Shown: positions 32,993 to 44,878, counted from the stretch's first letter. The stretch is DNA of 64,000 bases from Marinobacter persicus (GCF_900114155.1 NZ_FOSC01000010.1:104462-168461), one strand, 5' to 3'. The notes: generated by a model from the sequence alone, not told the origin. Program-made: numbers and translations.

Positions 32993-35047
32993 ATGGCAGG
33001 ATTGATTGGAATCGGTTTGACCGGTGTGCTGGGCCACCAGGCTGCTCTGAACACCACCGGCAACAACATCACCAACGCCAACACCCCGGGTTACAGCCGC
33101 CAGGAAGTGCAGTTTGAAACCCAGGCGGGCCAGCGTACCGGTGCCGGAACCATTGGCAGTGGCGTATTTGTCTCCAACATTCGCCGTATGGCTGATGAGT
33201 ATCTGACTCAGCAATTGCGCGAAGACAGTACGTTGAACGGAGAACAGCAGGCGCTCAATTCTGAACTGAGCCGGTTGGACAACTTGCTGGGCGGTGAAGA
33301 TACCGGTCTGAACAAGGCGCTTAATAATTTCTTTGCCGCCATGCAGAACGCGGCGGAGGATCCTACCTCGCTGCCACAGCGTCAACTGGTGCTGAGTGAA
33401 GGACAGCAGGTGGTTAACCGCTTCCAGGGTCTGAATGAGGAGCTGATTCAGCAGCGTGAATCGATCAAAACCCAGATGCAGCAGGGAGTGAAAGATGCCA
33501 ACTCTCTGCTCACTAGCATTGCCGAACTGAACCTCGCCATTTCCGAATCGCCGGGTGTGGCCCAGGGTAAAATGCCTCTGGAATTGATGGATCAACGGGA
33601 TGAAAAGCTGCGTCAGCTTTCCGAGTTGGTCAGCATTAAGGTGACTGAAACCGAAGGCAGCCAGGTTAACGTGTCATTGGCCAATGGCATGGCGCTGGTT
33701 ACAGGCAGTAACTCTGCGGAGTTCGCGACCCGCACCAGCGCAGAAGACCCCAGCCGGCTGGAATTTATTCTCGAGAGCTCCGGTCGGACGCTGCTGGTGG
33801 ATGACCAGATCAAAGGCGGAAAACTCGGTGGCCTGCGCCGGTTCGAGCAGGAGGCTTTGCGTCCCGCGTTTGATGAACTGGGGCGCCTGGCGATTGCGCT
33901 GTCATCCTCCATCAATCATCAGCACGAAATCGGCATGGACCTGGAAGGGGACCTGGGTGGCAACTTCTTCACTGATATCAATAACCCTGCTGTCGAGCGC
34001 AGCCGGGTGGTAGCCAATGCCAACAACGCTGAACCGAAAAATGCTCAACTGGCAGTTGAGATTACTGATAGCACCGAGCTGCCGGCTGGTACGTGGTCTC
34101 TGCAGTTCTCCGGTGACGGCCGTAATTTTGAGCTTATCAACGCTGAAAGCGGTGAAACGGTTCGCCAGGGGCGGCTGCCGGATCCGGTACAATCGGAAAT
34201 CTCCATGGACGGCTTCAATATCCGTGTGGAAGGCGGGCAATTTAATGCTGGTGACAAGTTCCTGATTCAGCCGAGCCGGAACGCGGCGGAATACATTGGC
34301 ATGAACATTCGCCGGGAAGAAGATCTGGCGTTTGCGAGTCCAGTTCGCGCGCGCGGTGGGGAATACAATGCTAGTGGAAAACTGGTTAAGGAAAACCTTG
34401 GATCAGCGGTTATTAATCAGGGAAAAATGCTAAACGTAAGGAATCCAAATACCAATGGTTTATTGGAGGGATTCAGGAATAGTGGAGAATTGGCTAACGG
34501 GCCGCTCACTATTGAGTTCACTAATACCGGCTCTGATATTACTTATACCGTTTCTGACAGTAATGGGCCGTTGGAGCCGCAAGATCAGATATACAACCCT
34601 CAAGAAATTAATACCATTTTCAGCTCTGATTTGGGTGACGGCGATATGTATCAGGGCTATCAGTTTGAAATTACTGGTGAGCCTGCCGACGGCGATGTGT
34701 TTACTATCGAATACAATGACAACGGCATTTCTGACAATCGGAACGCCGAATTACTGGCGGCTCTGGGCACCCAGAACACCATGAACGGTGGCACACAGAA
34801 CTTCACCGAAGGCTATGCCGGCCTGGTGGAAGACATCGGCGTGAAAACCCGCCAGAGCCAGCTGGATAAAGACGCCAGCTCCACTCTACTGGAGCAGTCA
34901 CAAAACCAGCGCGAATCGGTTTCCGGCGTGAACCTGGACGAAGAAGCCGGGAAGCTGATCCAGTATCAGGCGGCCTATAACGCGTCATCGCAGGTGATGT
35001 CGGTGGCGCAGGATCTGTTCAATACGTTGCTGCAAAGCTTCCGTTAA
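32993..35047 (+). CDS. flgK: Flagellar hook-filament junction protein FlgK (HAP1)
   Basis: A 684-residue junction protein. N-terminal NTTGNNITNANTPGYSRQ and C-terminal NLDEEAGKLIQYQAAYNASSQVMSVA are the family ends. A middle section at about 34330-34730 (residues 447-580) is much more AT-rich and uses different codons from the flanks, marking a variable surface domain. The gene follows flgJ by six bases with GAGGAG before the ATG. Confidence 0.95.
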   Translation: MAGLIGIGLTGVLGHQAALNTTGNNITNANTPGYSRQEVQFETQAGQRTGAGTIGSGVFVSNIRRMADEYLTQQLREDSTLNGEQQALNSELSRLDNLLGGEDTGLNKALNNFFAAMQNAAEDPTSLPQRQLVLSEGQQVVNRFQGLNEELIQQRESIKTQMQQGVKDANSLLTSIAELNLAISESPGVAQGKMPLELMDQRDEKLRQLSELVSIKVTETEGSQVNVSLANGMALVTGSNSAEFATRTSAEDPSRLEFILESSGRTLLVDDQIKGGKLGGLRRFEQEALRPAFDELGRLAIALSSSINHQHEIGMDLEGDLGGNFFTDINNPAVERSRVVANANNAEPKNAQLAVEITDSTELPAGTWSLQFSGDGRNFELINAESGETVRQGRLPDPVQSEISMDGFNIRVEGGQFNAGDKFLIQPSRNAAEYIGMNIRREEDLAFASPVRARGGEYNASGKLVKENLGSAVINQGKMLNVRNPNTNGLLEGFRNSGELANGPLTIEFTNTGSDITYTVSDSNGPLEPQDQIYNPQEINTIFSSDLGDGDMYQGYQFEITGEPADGDVFTIEYNDNGISDNRNAELLAALGTQNTMNGGTQNFTEGYAGLVEDIGVKTRQSQLDKDASSTLLEQSQNQRESVSGVNLDEEAGKLIQYQAAYNASSQVMSVAQDLFNTLLQSFR

Positions 35048-35065
35048 TAGTTGAGGTAACCGACG

Positions 35066-36280
35066 ATGATTCGGATTTCATCACAACAAATCTTCAACGG
35101 CGGGATCAACCGGCTGCAGGGCATTAACAGCAACCTGGTGGATACCCAGCAACAGATTTCCACCGGCAAAAAGGTTAACAAGCCTTCGGATGATCCGGTG
35201 GCAGCAGCGCGCATTCTGAAGCTGGACCAGGAGCTTCGACAAAACGACAGTTACACCCGTAATGCCACTTTGGCGGATAATCGTCTGAAACAGGAAGAAA
35301 ATGCCCTGCAAAGCTCGGTGGATATTATTCAGCGGGTACGTGAGCTCACCGTGCAGGCGGGCAGTGGCTCTTTGTCTGCCAATGACCGGCAATCAATTGC
35401 CGCGGAGCTTAAAGAACGGCTGGGCCAGCTGGCGAATATCACCAATACCCAGGACGCCTCTGGTGAGTATATTTTCAGTGGTTTTCAAGGCAGTACACAG
35501 GCCTTTGCCAAAAACGATGAGGGTAATTGGGTGTATCAGGGCGACGAAGGCCAGCGCAAGTTGGAGATTGATGAAGGTGTGACTGTGCCCATCAGTGACC
35601 ATGGCAAAGGTATCTTTGTCGATGTGCCGCGCTCCGTGTCCGTTGAAAACCGTGAGTCGGACGATGGTTACATTTCCGGGCTTGAAGTGGTGGATGAGGA
35701 TGCATTGAGAGACGCGTCTCCTTCTGACGCGCCGAGAAAATCTATTTACCTTGCTGTGGATAGCAATAATAAAGTGATCGAAGTCGATGAAGACGGAAAT
35801 CCCACTACCCCACCCAAAGAATTTGGTGATGCCGGTGAGGAAATTGATGTCTACGGCATGAAAATGACCGTCAACGATGCAGTAGATGGTGACACTTTTG
35901 AAATCGGCATCAACCGCAAACAGTCAATCTTCGGCACCATCGAAAAGCTGGTGGATGGTCTGGAAAGCGGTGCCAAGGGCTCCGATCGCGGCAACGCCGA
36001 ATATGACGCCCTGATTGCCGAGTCACTCACCAATCTGGACAATGCCCAGGAAAAAATCATCCTCAAGCAGACCGAGCTCGGTGGCCGGCTGAACGCGGTG
36101 GAATCCACCACCGCATTTCTGGAGGATTCCGGCCTGTACACCAAGGAAATCCGCTCCCAGTTGCAGGATGTGGACTACGCAGAGGCCATCAGTAATCTGA
36201 GTTTCCAGAGCTTTGTGTTGCAGGCGGCCCAGCAGTCCTTTGCCCAGGTCTCGCGCCTGTCACTCTTTGATCGCCTGTAA
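35066..36280 (+). CDS. flgL: Flagellar hook-filament junction protein FlgL (HAP3)
   Basis: A 404-residue flagellin-like junction protein. The N-terminus (LVDTQQQISTGKKVNKPSDDPVAAARIL) and C-terminus (AISNLSFQSFVLQAAQQSFAQVSRLSLFDRL) are conserved coiled-coil parts. The middle (35640-35880) is acidic, AT-richer and probably variable. It ends the flg cluster; flagellin and cap genes, which often follow in relatives, are not present here, and flgA/flgM/flgN are not upstream either. Confidence 0.95.
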   Translation: MIRISSQQIFNGGINRLQGINSNLVDTQQQISTGKKVNKPSDDPVAAARILKLDQELRQNDSYTRNATLADNRLKQEENALQSSVDIIQRVRELTVQAGSGSLSANDRQSIAAELKERLGQLANITNTQDASGEYIFSGFQGSTQAFAKNDEGNWVYQGDEGQRKLEIDEGVTVPISDHGKGIFVDVPRSVSVENRESDDGYISGLEVVDEDALRDASPSDAPRKSIYLAVDSNNKVIEVDEDGNPTTPPKEFGDAGEEIDVYGMKMTVNDAVDGDTFEIGINRKQSIFGTIEKLVDGLESGAKGSDRGNAEYDALIAESLTNLDNAQEKIILKQTELGGRLNAVESTTAFLEDSGLYTKEIRSQLQDVDYAEAISNLSFQSFVLQAAQQSFAQVSRLSLFDRL

Positions 36281-36317
36281 CAGCATGAGGCTGCGGATAA
36301 TTTTGTCCGTGGCCCGG

Positions 36318-36345
36318 TTGCTTTCGGAATCAGGGTCAGTATAAT
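36318..36345 (+). promoter_or_regulatory. Promoter of tRNA-Leu
   Basis: A -10 TATAAT (36340-36345) with a weaker -35 TTGCTT (36318-36323) at 16-base spacing, 16 bases before the tRNA. Confidence 0.6.
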
Positions 36346-36361
36346 TCACCCACTCTCCGAT

Positions 36362-36448
36362 GGCGGCGTGGTGAAATTGGTAGACACGACGGATTCAAAA
36401 TCCGTTGGGGTAAAACCCGTGGCGGTTCGAGTCCGCCCGCCGCTACCA
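36362..36448 (+). tRNA. tRNA-Leu(CAA)
   Basis: An 87-base class II tRNA. The acceptor stem pairs GGCGGCG with CGCCGCT and the CCA end is encoded. The D arm holds AAATTGGTAGAC; the anticodon stem ACGGA/TCCGT encloses TTCAAAA, giving anticodon CAA; a long variable arm and GTTCGAGTC T-loop follow. queA starts 45 bases later in the same direction. Confidence 0.95.
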
Positions 36449-36492
36449 TTTATTCCGGTCGCATGCCTGCGGCATTCCTGATATCCCGGCCC

Positions 36493-38717
<2,225 letters not shown>

Positions 38718-38765
38718 TTCTGTTTAATTTTCAAACCAAGACCAGTGAATTAACGGAGAACCTGA

Positions 38766-39131
38766 ATGAAAACAATGAAACTGCTCGTCGCCGGCCTGTT
38801 GTCGTTTGTGCCTGCACTTGCCATGGCACAGGAAGGCGGCCCTGCTGGCGGTATGGGCGTGATGGGTCAGGTGATTTTCTTTGCCGGCTTCATTGCCATT
38901 TTCTACTTCCTGATCTGGCGCCCGCAGTCCAAGCGCGCGAAAGAACACAAGGAACTGATGGCTGGCCTGAACAAGGGCGACGAAGTGGTGACCTCCGGTG
39001 GCGTTGCCGGCCGTATCACCAAAGTGGCTGATGATTTCATTGTTCTGGAAGTAGCGGACAATGTTGAAATCAAGGTTCAGAAGGTGGCGGTTGGTGCCGC
39101 TCTGCCCAAAGGCACCCTGAAAGATATCTGA
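38766..39131 (+). CDS. yajC: Preprotein translocase accessory subunit YajC
   Basis: A 121-residue single-span membrane protein. A hydrophobic leader is followed by a transmembrane helix (GQVIFFAGFIAIFYFLIWRPQ) ending in the conserved RPQSKRAKEHK, then a cytoplasmic part with KGDEVVTSGGVAGRI. It associates with SecDF at the SecYEG channel. ACGGAGAA precedes the ATG. The order tgt-yajC-secD-secF is conserved in gammaproteobacteria. Confidence 0.95.
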   Translation: MKTMKLLVAGLLSFVPALAMAQEGGPAGGMGVMGQVIFFAGFIAIFYFLIWRPQSKRAKEHKELMAGLNKGDEVVTSGGVAGRITKVADDFIVLEVADNVEIKVQKVAVGAALPKGTLKDI

Positions 39132-39142
39132 GCTGGTTCTGC

Positions 39143-39170
39143 ACGGGCGCTTCGGGCGCCCGTTTGTTTT
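39143..39170 (+). terminator. Hairpin between yajC and secD
   Basis: An eight-base stem ACGGGCGC/GCGCCCGT with a five-base loop followed by TTGTTTT. It may partly uncouple yajC from secDF. Confidence 0.65.
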
Positions 39171-39220
39171 CAACTGGCTGAACATCACGGCCGGTGCCCA
39201 TGCCGGCTTAAAGGAATCCC

Positions 39221-41095
39221 ATGCTGAACAAGTTTCCTCTCTGGAAAAACCTGATCATTGTGTTCGCACTGGTGATCGGGTTCATCTACGCATTACCGAA
39301 CTTCTTTCCGGACGATTACGCCATCCAGATTACCGGTGCCCGCGGTGCAACCGAGGTTAACCAGCAGGTGCTGGACCGGGCGCTGGCGGAGCTCGACGAG
39401 CGTGGCATTGAAGTAAAGTCCAGCTCACTGGAGGATCGTGACGCACTGATTCGCCTGACCAGCTCGGATGACCAGTTGCGTGCCCGCCCCGCGGTGCAGA
39501 ATGCCGTGGGCGAACGCTATCTGGTGGCGCTGAATATGGCGCCGTCCACGCCGGAATGGCTGCAAAGCCTGGGTGCCGGGCCGATGAAGCTGGGGCTGGA
39601 TCTGCGAGGCGGTGTCCACTTCCTGCTGGAAGTGGATATGGAAACAGCACTGGAACAGCGCCTTGAAGCGCTTTCTGGCCAGATCAAGCGAGAGCTGCGT
39701 GAAGAGAGGGTGCGCTACCGCGGCGGTGATATCGAGGACAGCCGCAATATCGTGCTGAGCTTCCGCGATGAAGAGTCCCGCAGTGAGGCGTTCAGCCTGG
39801 TACGTGACCAGTACAATGAATTTCTGCTCGATGAGTCCCGTGAGGGCGATGAATATCTGCTGACGCTGACCCTGTCTGAACAGGAAATCAAGAACATTCA
39901 GGACTATGCGCTTGAGCAGAACCTGACCACGATTCGCAACCGTGTGAACGAGTTGGGTGTTGCCGAGCCTCTTGTTCAGCAGCAGGGCGCCGACCGTATC
40001 ATTGTCGAGCTGCCCGGTGTGCAGGACACAGCCCAGGCCAAGCGGGTACTGGGGGCTACCGCCAACCTGGAATTCCGGATGGAGGCTCGTCAGGATGCGC
40101 CGTCTTCGGAGACTGAAGTCTATCCGTTCCGGGATGAGCCGAACCGCACCGCACGTCTGGAAACCGAAATCATCGCCACCGGTAACAACGTGGCCAACGC
40201 CCAGCAGGCGTTTGATGAGAACGGCCAGCCACAGGTGAATATCACCATGGATTCGGTGGGCGGCGACCAGATGAATCGGGCCACCCGTAACGCCATCGGG
40301 CGTCGCATGGCGGTGTTGTTCATCGAATACCGCACGGAAACCAGCACCGAAGAAGTTAACGGTGAATTGCAGGAAGTAGAAGAGCGCGTGGTGGAAAAGG
40401 GCATTATCAGCCTGGCCACCGTGCAGTCAGCGTTGGGCGGCAGCTTCCGCATCACCGGTCTGGACTCCATTCCGGAGGCTTCGGAGCTGGCGCTGTTGCT
40501 GCGCGCCGGCGCCCTGGCTGCACCCATGTATTTTGTGCAGGAGCGCACCATCGGGCCAAGCCTGGGCCAGAAGAATATCGATGCCGGTTTTATGTCGGTG
40601 GTGTTCGGCTTCTCGCTGGTACTGCTTTACATGCTGGTGTTCTATCGTGGTTTCGGGCTGATCGCCAACGTGGCGCTGACTCTGAACCTGATGCTGCTGG
40701 TCGCGTGCATGTCGATTCTCTCAGCCACACTGACCTTGCCCGGTATTGCCGGTATCGTCCTGACGGTGGGCATGGCGGTGGATGCCAATGTGCTGATTTT
40801 CGAGCGCATAAAAGAAGAGCTTAAGGCTGGCGTGCCACCTCAGCTTGCCATTAATTCCGGTTATGGCCGGGCGTTTGTATCGATTGTCGATGCCAACATC
40901 ACCACGCTGCTGGTGGCGGTTATCCTGTTTGCCATGGGCTCTGGTCCGGTGAAAGGCTTCGCTGTCACCCTGTGTATCGGTATTCTGACCTCCATGTTCT
41001 CCGGGCTTCTGGTGAGCCGTAGTATTGTGAATCTGGTTTATGGTGGCCGCAGAATCGAGAAGTTGTCGATCGGGGGGAAACAGGCTAATGGCTGA
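39221..41095 (+). CDS. secD: Protein translocase subunit SecD
   Basis: A 624-residue RND-type membrane protein that uses the proton gradient to help export proteins. The first helix (LWKNLIIVFALVIGFIYALPN) precedes a large periplasmic region with LGLDLRGGVHFLLEVD; five more helices follow, with the conserved GMAVDANVLIFERIKEEL and SIVDANITTL segments. TAAAGGAA precedes the ATG. It overlaps secF by eight bases. Confidence 0.96.
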   Translation: MLNKFPLWKNLIIVFALVIGFIYALPNFFPDDYAIQITGARGATEVNQQVLDRALAELDERGIEVKSSSLEDRDALIRLTSSDDQLRARPAVQNAVGERYLVALNMAPSTPEWLQSLGAGPMKLGLDLRGGVHFLLEVDMETALEQRLEALSGQIKRELREERVRYRGGDIEDSRNIVLSFRDEESRSEAFSLVRDQYNEFLLDESREGDEYLLTLTLSEQEIKNIQDYALEQNLTTIRNRVNELGVAEPLVQQQGADRIIVELPGVQDTAQAKRVLGATANLEFRMEARQDAPSSETEVYPFRDEPNRTARLETEIIATGNNVANAQQAFDENGQPQVNITMDSVGGDQMNRATRNAIGRRMAVLFIEYRTETSTEEVNGELQEVEERVVEKGIISLATVQSALGGSFRITGLDSIPEASELALLLRAGALAAPMYFVQERTIGPSLGQKNIDAGFMSVVFGFSLVLLYMLVFYRGFGLIANVALTLNLMLLVACMSILSATLTLPGIAGIVLTVGMAVDANVLIFERIKEELKAGVPPQLAINSGYGRAFVSIVDANITTLLVAVILFAMGSGPVKGFAVTLCIGILTSMFSGLLVSRSIVNLVYGGRRIEKLSIGGKQANG

Positions 41096-42041
41096 TATGG
41101 AAAAGCAACCGTTTGATTTCATGGGGTTGCGGAAGATTGCTTCGGTAATCTCTATTGCATTGATCATCGCCTCGATCGCGCTTCTGGCGGTTCGCGGGCT
41201 CAATTTTGGCATGGACTTCACCGGCGGTACGTCCGTTGAGCTTGAGTATACCCAGGCTGCCGATCTGGACGGTATTCGTAATACGCTTGAGCAGTCCGGT
41301 TACGAACAGTTTTCGGTGCAGAACTTCGGCGCCGACACCACGGTGCTGATCCGTCTGGCAGAAGCGGGCAATGATACCCTCGCGCGGGAAGTCACCGGTG
41401 TGCTGGAGCAAACCGGGGCCGAGCTTGAGTTGGTTAGTTCCGAGTTTGTTGGCTCCCAGGTGGGCGAGCAGCTGAAAGAAGACAGTGGTCTGGGCCTGTT
41501 GATTGCCCTGGCGGTGGTGCTGATCTACGTGGGCATGCGCTTCCAGTTCAAGTTTGGTATCGCCTCGGTTATCCCGTTGGCCCACGATGTCATTATCGTG
41601 CTTGGCGTGTTTGCCCTGTTCCAGTGGACCTTCGACCTGACGGTGCTGGCAGCGCTTCTTGCTGTTATTGGTTATTCACTGAACGATACCATCGTGGTCG
41701 CGGACCGCATTCGGGAGAACTTCCGGAAGATGCGTGTTGGAGAGCCCTGGGACATCATCAACGAATCCATTCACCAGACCATCACGCGGACCATTAACAC
41801 GTCCGGTACCACGTTGGTGGTTCTGTTGGCGCTGTATTTCTTTGGTGGTGAGGCCATCAATAACTTCGCTCTGGCGCTGATTATCGGGGTGATTGTGGGT
41901 ACCTACTCGTCTATCTACGTGTCCGCGAACATGTTGATGGTCATGGGCGTAACCCGTGAGGATCTGATGGTGCCCGCCAAGGAAGGCACCGGAGAGCAAG
42001 CCGGGGAAGAAGAGCCGCCGGAGTGGCTGAACCGGATGTGA
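41088..42041 (+). CDS. secF: Protein translocase subunit SecF
   Basis: A 317-residue partner of SecD with six transmembrane helices. Family features are LNFGMDFTGGTSVELEY after the first helix, GYSLNDTIVVADRIREN and NTSGTTLVVLLALYFFGGEAI. The ATG at 41088 lies inside the secD stop region and follows a GGGGGGAAACAGG sequence. A strong bidirectional terminator follows. Confidence 0.95.
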   Translation: MADMEKQPFDFMGLRKIASVISIALIIASIALLAVRGLNFGMDFTGGTSVELEYTQAADLDGIRNTLEQSGYEQFSVQNFGADTTVLIRLAEAGNDTLAREVTGVLEQTGAELELVSSEFVGSQVGEQLKEDSGLGLLIALAVVLIYVGMRFQFKFGIASVIPLAHDVIIVLGVFALFQWTFDLTVLAALLAVIGYSLNDTIVVADRIRENFRKMRVGEPWDIINESIHQTITRTINTSGTTLVVLLALYFFGGEAINNFALALIIGVIVGTYSSIYVSANMLMVMGVTREDLMVPAKEGTGEQAGEEEPPEWLNRM

Positions 42042-42073
42042 TATCCGGTTTTGCTTCCGCCGGAATAGGTGGC

Positions 42074-42117
42074 ATAAAAAAAACCGCCGGACCCTGTTGG
42101 GTGATGGCGGTTTTTTT
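42074..42117. terminator. Bidirectional terminator between secF and suhB
   Basis: AACCGCC/GGCGGTT stem with an inner ACCC/GGGT stem, flanked by A8 on the left and T7 on the right, so it serves both the plus-strand secF and the minus-strand suhB-like gene. Confidence 0.9.
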
Positions 42118-42159
42118 GTGTCTGTTACAAAAGCCCGCTGATTCAAAGCGGGCGGGGAG

Positions 42160-42972
42160 TCAGCGCGGCAGGCGACCCCGGAACGGGTGCAGTACCTTTA
42201 GCAGTTCGCGGAACAGCTTGGGGTTGGCCACCACCAACTGTTTGGCGTGCTCAACCGACGGGTTGCCGGAGAAGTCGCCGGTCAGTGCGCCGGACTCCAT
42301 GGCCAGTGTTACGCCCAGGTCGAGATCCGCAGCGTCGGGGCGGAAAATGACGGCCGCATCAAGCAGGCCCGCGGAAACCCGTGCGATATCCAGGGCCACG
42401 CAGCCGGAGGTGCGGAACATGCTGCTGTCCCGGGCAATGGTGGCAGCCAGTTCGCCCCAGATGAATGGGTCATCACCCTGGCGGGCCTGATCCAGCAGGT
42501 TGCTGGCAACCGCCGCCTGACCGGGCTGCTTGATTTCCGAAGCCCGCACACGGCGACTGTTCAGAGCGGCGCCATGGCCACGACTGGCGGTGTATTCCTC
42601 GCCGGTTACCGGATTCACAAGCAACAGGTTTTCCGTGCGGTTGTTTTTCTTCTGGGACAGCGCCAGGGCAAATTCGGGAATACCCCGGACAAAGTTATCG
42701 CGTCCCAGCACTGGAAAGATATGCCAGCTTTTTTCGCTGCCATGGGCGTCGGCTTCACCCATCGGGGCGATGGTGTGATCCTTGTAGGCCTTTTCCAGCT
42801 GCTCGACGAAGTTGTCGTAAATGGATTGCTCAACGCGGGCGAGTTGGCGACTGCGCTCACCTTCGTTTTTGGCGTTGGGTTCCTGTCGCTCGAAATGGGC
42901 TTTGAGATAGTCTGAACCCTGGCGCGCGATGCGCAGGGCCATCTTGATTGCTGGTTGCATCTGAGTGTTCAT
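42160..42972 (-). CDS. suhB: SuhB/inositol monophosphatase homologue lacking catalytic metal ligands
   Basis: A 270-residue protein with the inositol monophosphatase fold and the genomic place of suhB (beside trmJ-cysE-iscR). The signature residues are missing. The GEE motif reads GEA (72-74). The motif that should read WIIDPLDGTTNF reads WHIFPVLGRDNF (83-94), so both metal-binding aspartates are gone. The early VTEVD-type motif is absent, and the late WDxAAG reads ADLDLG. Other family blocks (EYTASRGHGAALN, GCVALDIARVSAGLLDA) remain. It is probably not a phosphatase. In Escherichia coli SuhB also acts as an rRNA antitermination factor without needing phosphatase activity, and this copy may keep only such a role. 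Confidence 0.85.
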   Translation of the reverse strand: MNTQMQPAIKMALRIARQGSDYLKAHFERQEPNAKNEGERSRQLARVEQSIYDNFVEQLEKAYKDHTIAPMGEADAHGSEKSWHIFPVLGRDNFVRGIPEFALALSQKKNNRTENLLLVNPVTGEEYTASRGHGAALNSRRVRASEIKQPGQAAVASNLLDQARQGDDPFIWGELAATIARDSSMFRTSGCVALDIARVSAGLLDAAVIFRPDAADLDLGVTLAMESGALTGDFSGNPSVEHAKQLVVANPKLFRELLKVLHPFRGRLPR

Positions 42973-43151
42973 TATCCGGGTGTGTTAAGGCGCGCTATGA
43001 TAACAAAAGTTGATGCCACTTGTATGGTTTTCGGTGGCGGAAAACCCGGATGCGCGCTGGTCGGAAAGGATGAGTTGCCCTGAAGGCGCCTGTGGCTCTC
43101 GCTTTCTGGTATCATCGCGTTTTTCATTCAAGTTGAGACAGGCAACCATTC

Positions 43152-44024
43152 ATGCACAAACCCGCCTTGCCGCTGGAAGGCACAGACACCTTCAATGACC
43201 AGATCCGCATTGTGCTGGTCGAAACCTCCCATTCCGGCAATATTGGTGCGGTCGCCCGTGCCATGAAGAACATGGGGCTGGCCAATCTCTGGCTGGTCAA
43301 CCCGGCGTCGTTCCCGGATGAAGCCTCATACGCACGATCCTCCGGCGCTTCTGATGTGCTGGACAAGGCACAGGTGGTCGGCACTTTGGATGAAGCTCTG
43401 GCGGATTGCCTGCTGGTGATGGGTACCAGTGCCCGTGGGCGCAAGGTGCCCTGGCCTGTCATGTCACCGCCGGACGCGGCAGTCAAGGCATCGGAATACA
43501 GTACCAGAGGCCAGGTTGCTCTGGTGTTCGGCCGGGAAAACAACGGCTTGTCGAACGAGGAATTGCAGCGGTGTCACTATCACATCCACATCCCGTCTAA
43601 CCCCGACTACAGTTCCCTGAACCTGTCGATGGCGGTGCAGGTCGTGTGCTACGAGCTGCGCATGCATTACCTGCGTGGCCTTGAAGAGCAGGGCGAGAGC
43701 CCCTACCTTGATCCCATGGTGTCGCCGGGAGATGGCGGCTGGGATGTGCCGTTGGCCAATGTCAATGATGTGGAAGGCTTTTTCGGGCATCTTGAGCGGG
43801 TATTGGAGGAAATCGATTTCCATCGCCGGGACAATCCGCGCCAATTGATGACACGGCTGCGCCGGCTGTTTCAGAGAGCCCACCTGGATCAGATGGAAAT
43901 CAACATCCTGAGAGGTATTCTGACGTCTGTGCAAAAAGCTGCCGGCACCCGGCAGGCGGATCACCGGACAAAACCCACTGTGGCTTCAGCCACTGATGAC
44001 GGCCAGGAAGAAGATCATGTTTGA
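43152..44024 (+). CDS. trmJ: tRNA (cytidine/uridine-2'-O-)-methyltransferase TrmJ
   Basis: A 290-residue SPOUT methyltransferase that methylates the ribose at position 32 of several tRNAs. The N-terminal domain holds [22 protein letters not shown] (methyl-acceptor side), [14 protein letters not shown] and the knot motif [18 protein letters not shown]. The C-terminal extension of about 100 residues is helical. Its end overlaps the cysE start by eight bases. Confidence 0.94.
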   Translation: MHKPALPLEGTDTFNDQIRIVLVETSHSGNIGAVARAMKNMGLANLWLVNPASFPDEASYARSSGASDVLDKAQVVGTLDEALADCLLVMGTSARGRKVPWPVMSPPDAAVKASEYSTRGQVALVFGRENNGLSNEELQRCHYHIHIPSNPDYSSLNLSMAVQVVCYELRMHYLRGLEEQGESPYLDPMVSPGDGGWDVPLANVNDVEGFFGHLERVLEEIDFHRRDNPRQLMTRLRRLFQRAHLDQMEINILRGILTSVQKAAGTRQADHRTKPTVASATDDGQEEDHV

Positions 44025-44802
44025 GCGTTTGCGGGAAGATATCAACAGCGTGTTCCACCGGGATCCGGCTGCCCGGAACACCTTTGAGGTGCTGACCAAC
44101 TACCCGGGGCTGCACGCCCTGTTGTTTCACCGTTTCTCTCACTGGTTGTGGAACCTGGGGCTGAAATGGCTGGCCCGAACCATTTCAACCCTCGCCCGTT
44201 GGCTGACCGGCATCGAGATTCATCCCGGTGCCACCATTGGCCGCCGTTTCTTTATTGATCATGGCATGGGGGTGGTGATTGGCGAAACAACGGTCGTGGG
44301 TGATGATGTCACCCTGTACCAGGGTGTAACCCTCGGTGGTACCAGTTGGAACAAGGGCAAGCGTCACCCCACCATTGGCAACGGCGTGGTTGTGGGTGCC
44401 GGCGCCAAGATTCTCGGGCCATTCGAAGTGGGCGAGGGCGCCAAGATTGGCTCCAACTCCGTGGTGACCAAAGAGGTGCCGGCTGGTGCTACCGTGGTTG
44501 GCATTCCCGGTCGCGCGATTGTCAAGAAGAAGCCCGCCGAGGATGAAGCCCGGCGCAAGGAGATGGAGAAGCGCATGGGCTTTGATGCCTATGGGGTGAC
44601 TGAAGAAATGCCGGACCCGGTGGCCCGTTCCGTCCGGGCGCTGCTTGACCACATGCACGCGGTGGACGATCGCATTGAGAACATGTGCCAGGCGCTACGG
44701 AAAGTGAACAGCGAGTATCAGAATGGCGAGCTTCCACCCCTGCACGACGAGGATTTCGATTGCGTGCGTGAGGAGGGCGAAGACAAGCCGCCCAAGCGCT
44801 GA
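44017..44802 (+). CDS. cysE: Serine O-acetyltransferase CysE
   Basis: A 261-residue left-handed beta-helix acyltransferase that acetylates serine on the path to cysteine. The start ATG 44017 has AGGAAGAAG upstream and gives the short EpsC-type N-terminus ([19 protein letters not shown]). Catalytic [25 protein letters not shown] and [15 protein letters not shown] segments are intact. The C-terminus is an unusually long charged tail (ending PPKR) instead of the terminal isoleucine that docks into CysK in enteric forms, so complex formation with CysK may differ. Cysteine made here feeds IscS next door. Confidence 0.93.
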   Translation: MFERLREDINSVFHRDPAARNTFEVLTNYPGLHALLFHRFSHWLWNLGLKWLARTISTLARWLTGIEIHPGATIGRRFFIDHGMGVVIGETTVVGDDVTLYQGVTLGGTSWNKGKRHPTIGNGVVVGAGAKILGPFEVGEGAKIGSNSVVTKEVPAGATVVGIPGRAIVKKKPAEDEARRKEMEKRMGFDAYGVTEEMPDPVARSVRALLDHMHAVDDRIENMCQALRKVNSEYQNGELPPLHDEDFDCVREEGEDKPPKR

Positions 44803-44835
44803 ATACTTGACTGTTTTGGTGGGTCAATCCATACT
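44803..44835 (+). promoter_or_regulatory. iscR promoter with candidate IscR type 1 half-site
   Basis: TTGACT (44807-44812) and CATACT (44830-44835) are spaced by 17 bases. The -35 lies in ATACTTGACTGTTTT, which matches the left half of the IscR type 1 site known to mediate autorepression; the right half is weak. Confidence 0.5.
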
Positions 44836-44878
44836 TCGCTGAATGATTTCCGACCGATTGTACTGCCGGGGCTGACTT

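Noticed and set aside
36449..36492. Prophage or island attachment at tRNA-Leu
   Set aside because: The tRNA is followed at once by core gene queA, with no integrase or repeated tRNA end nearby.
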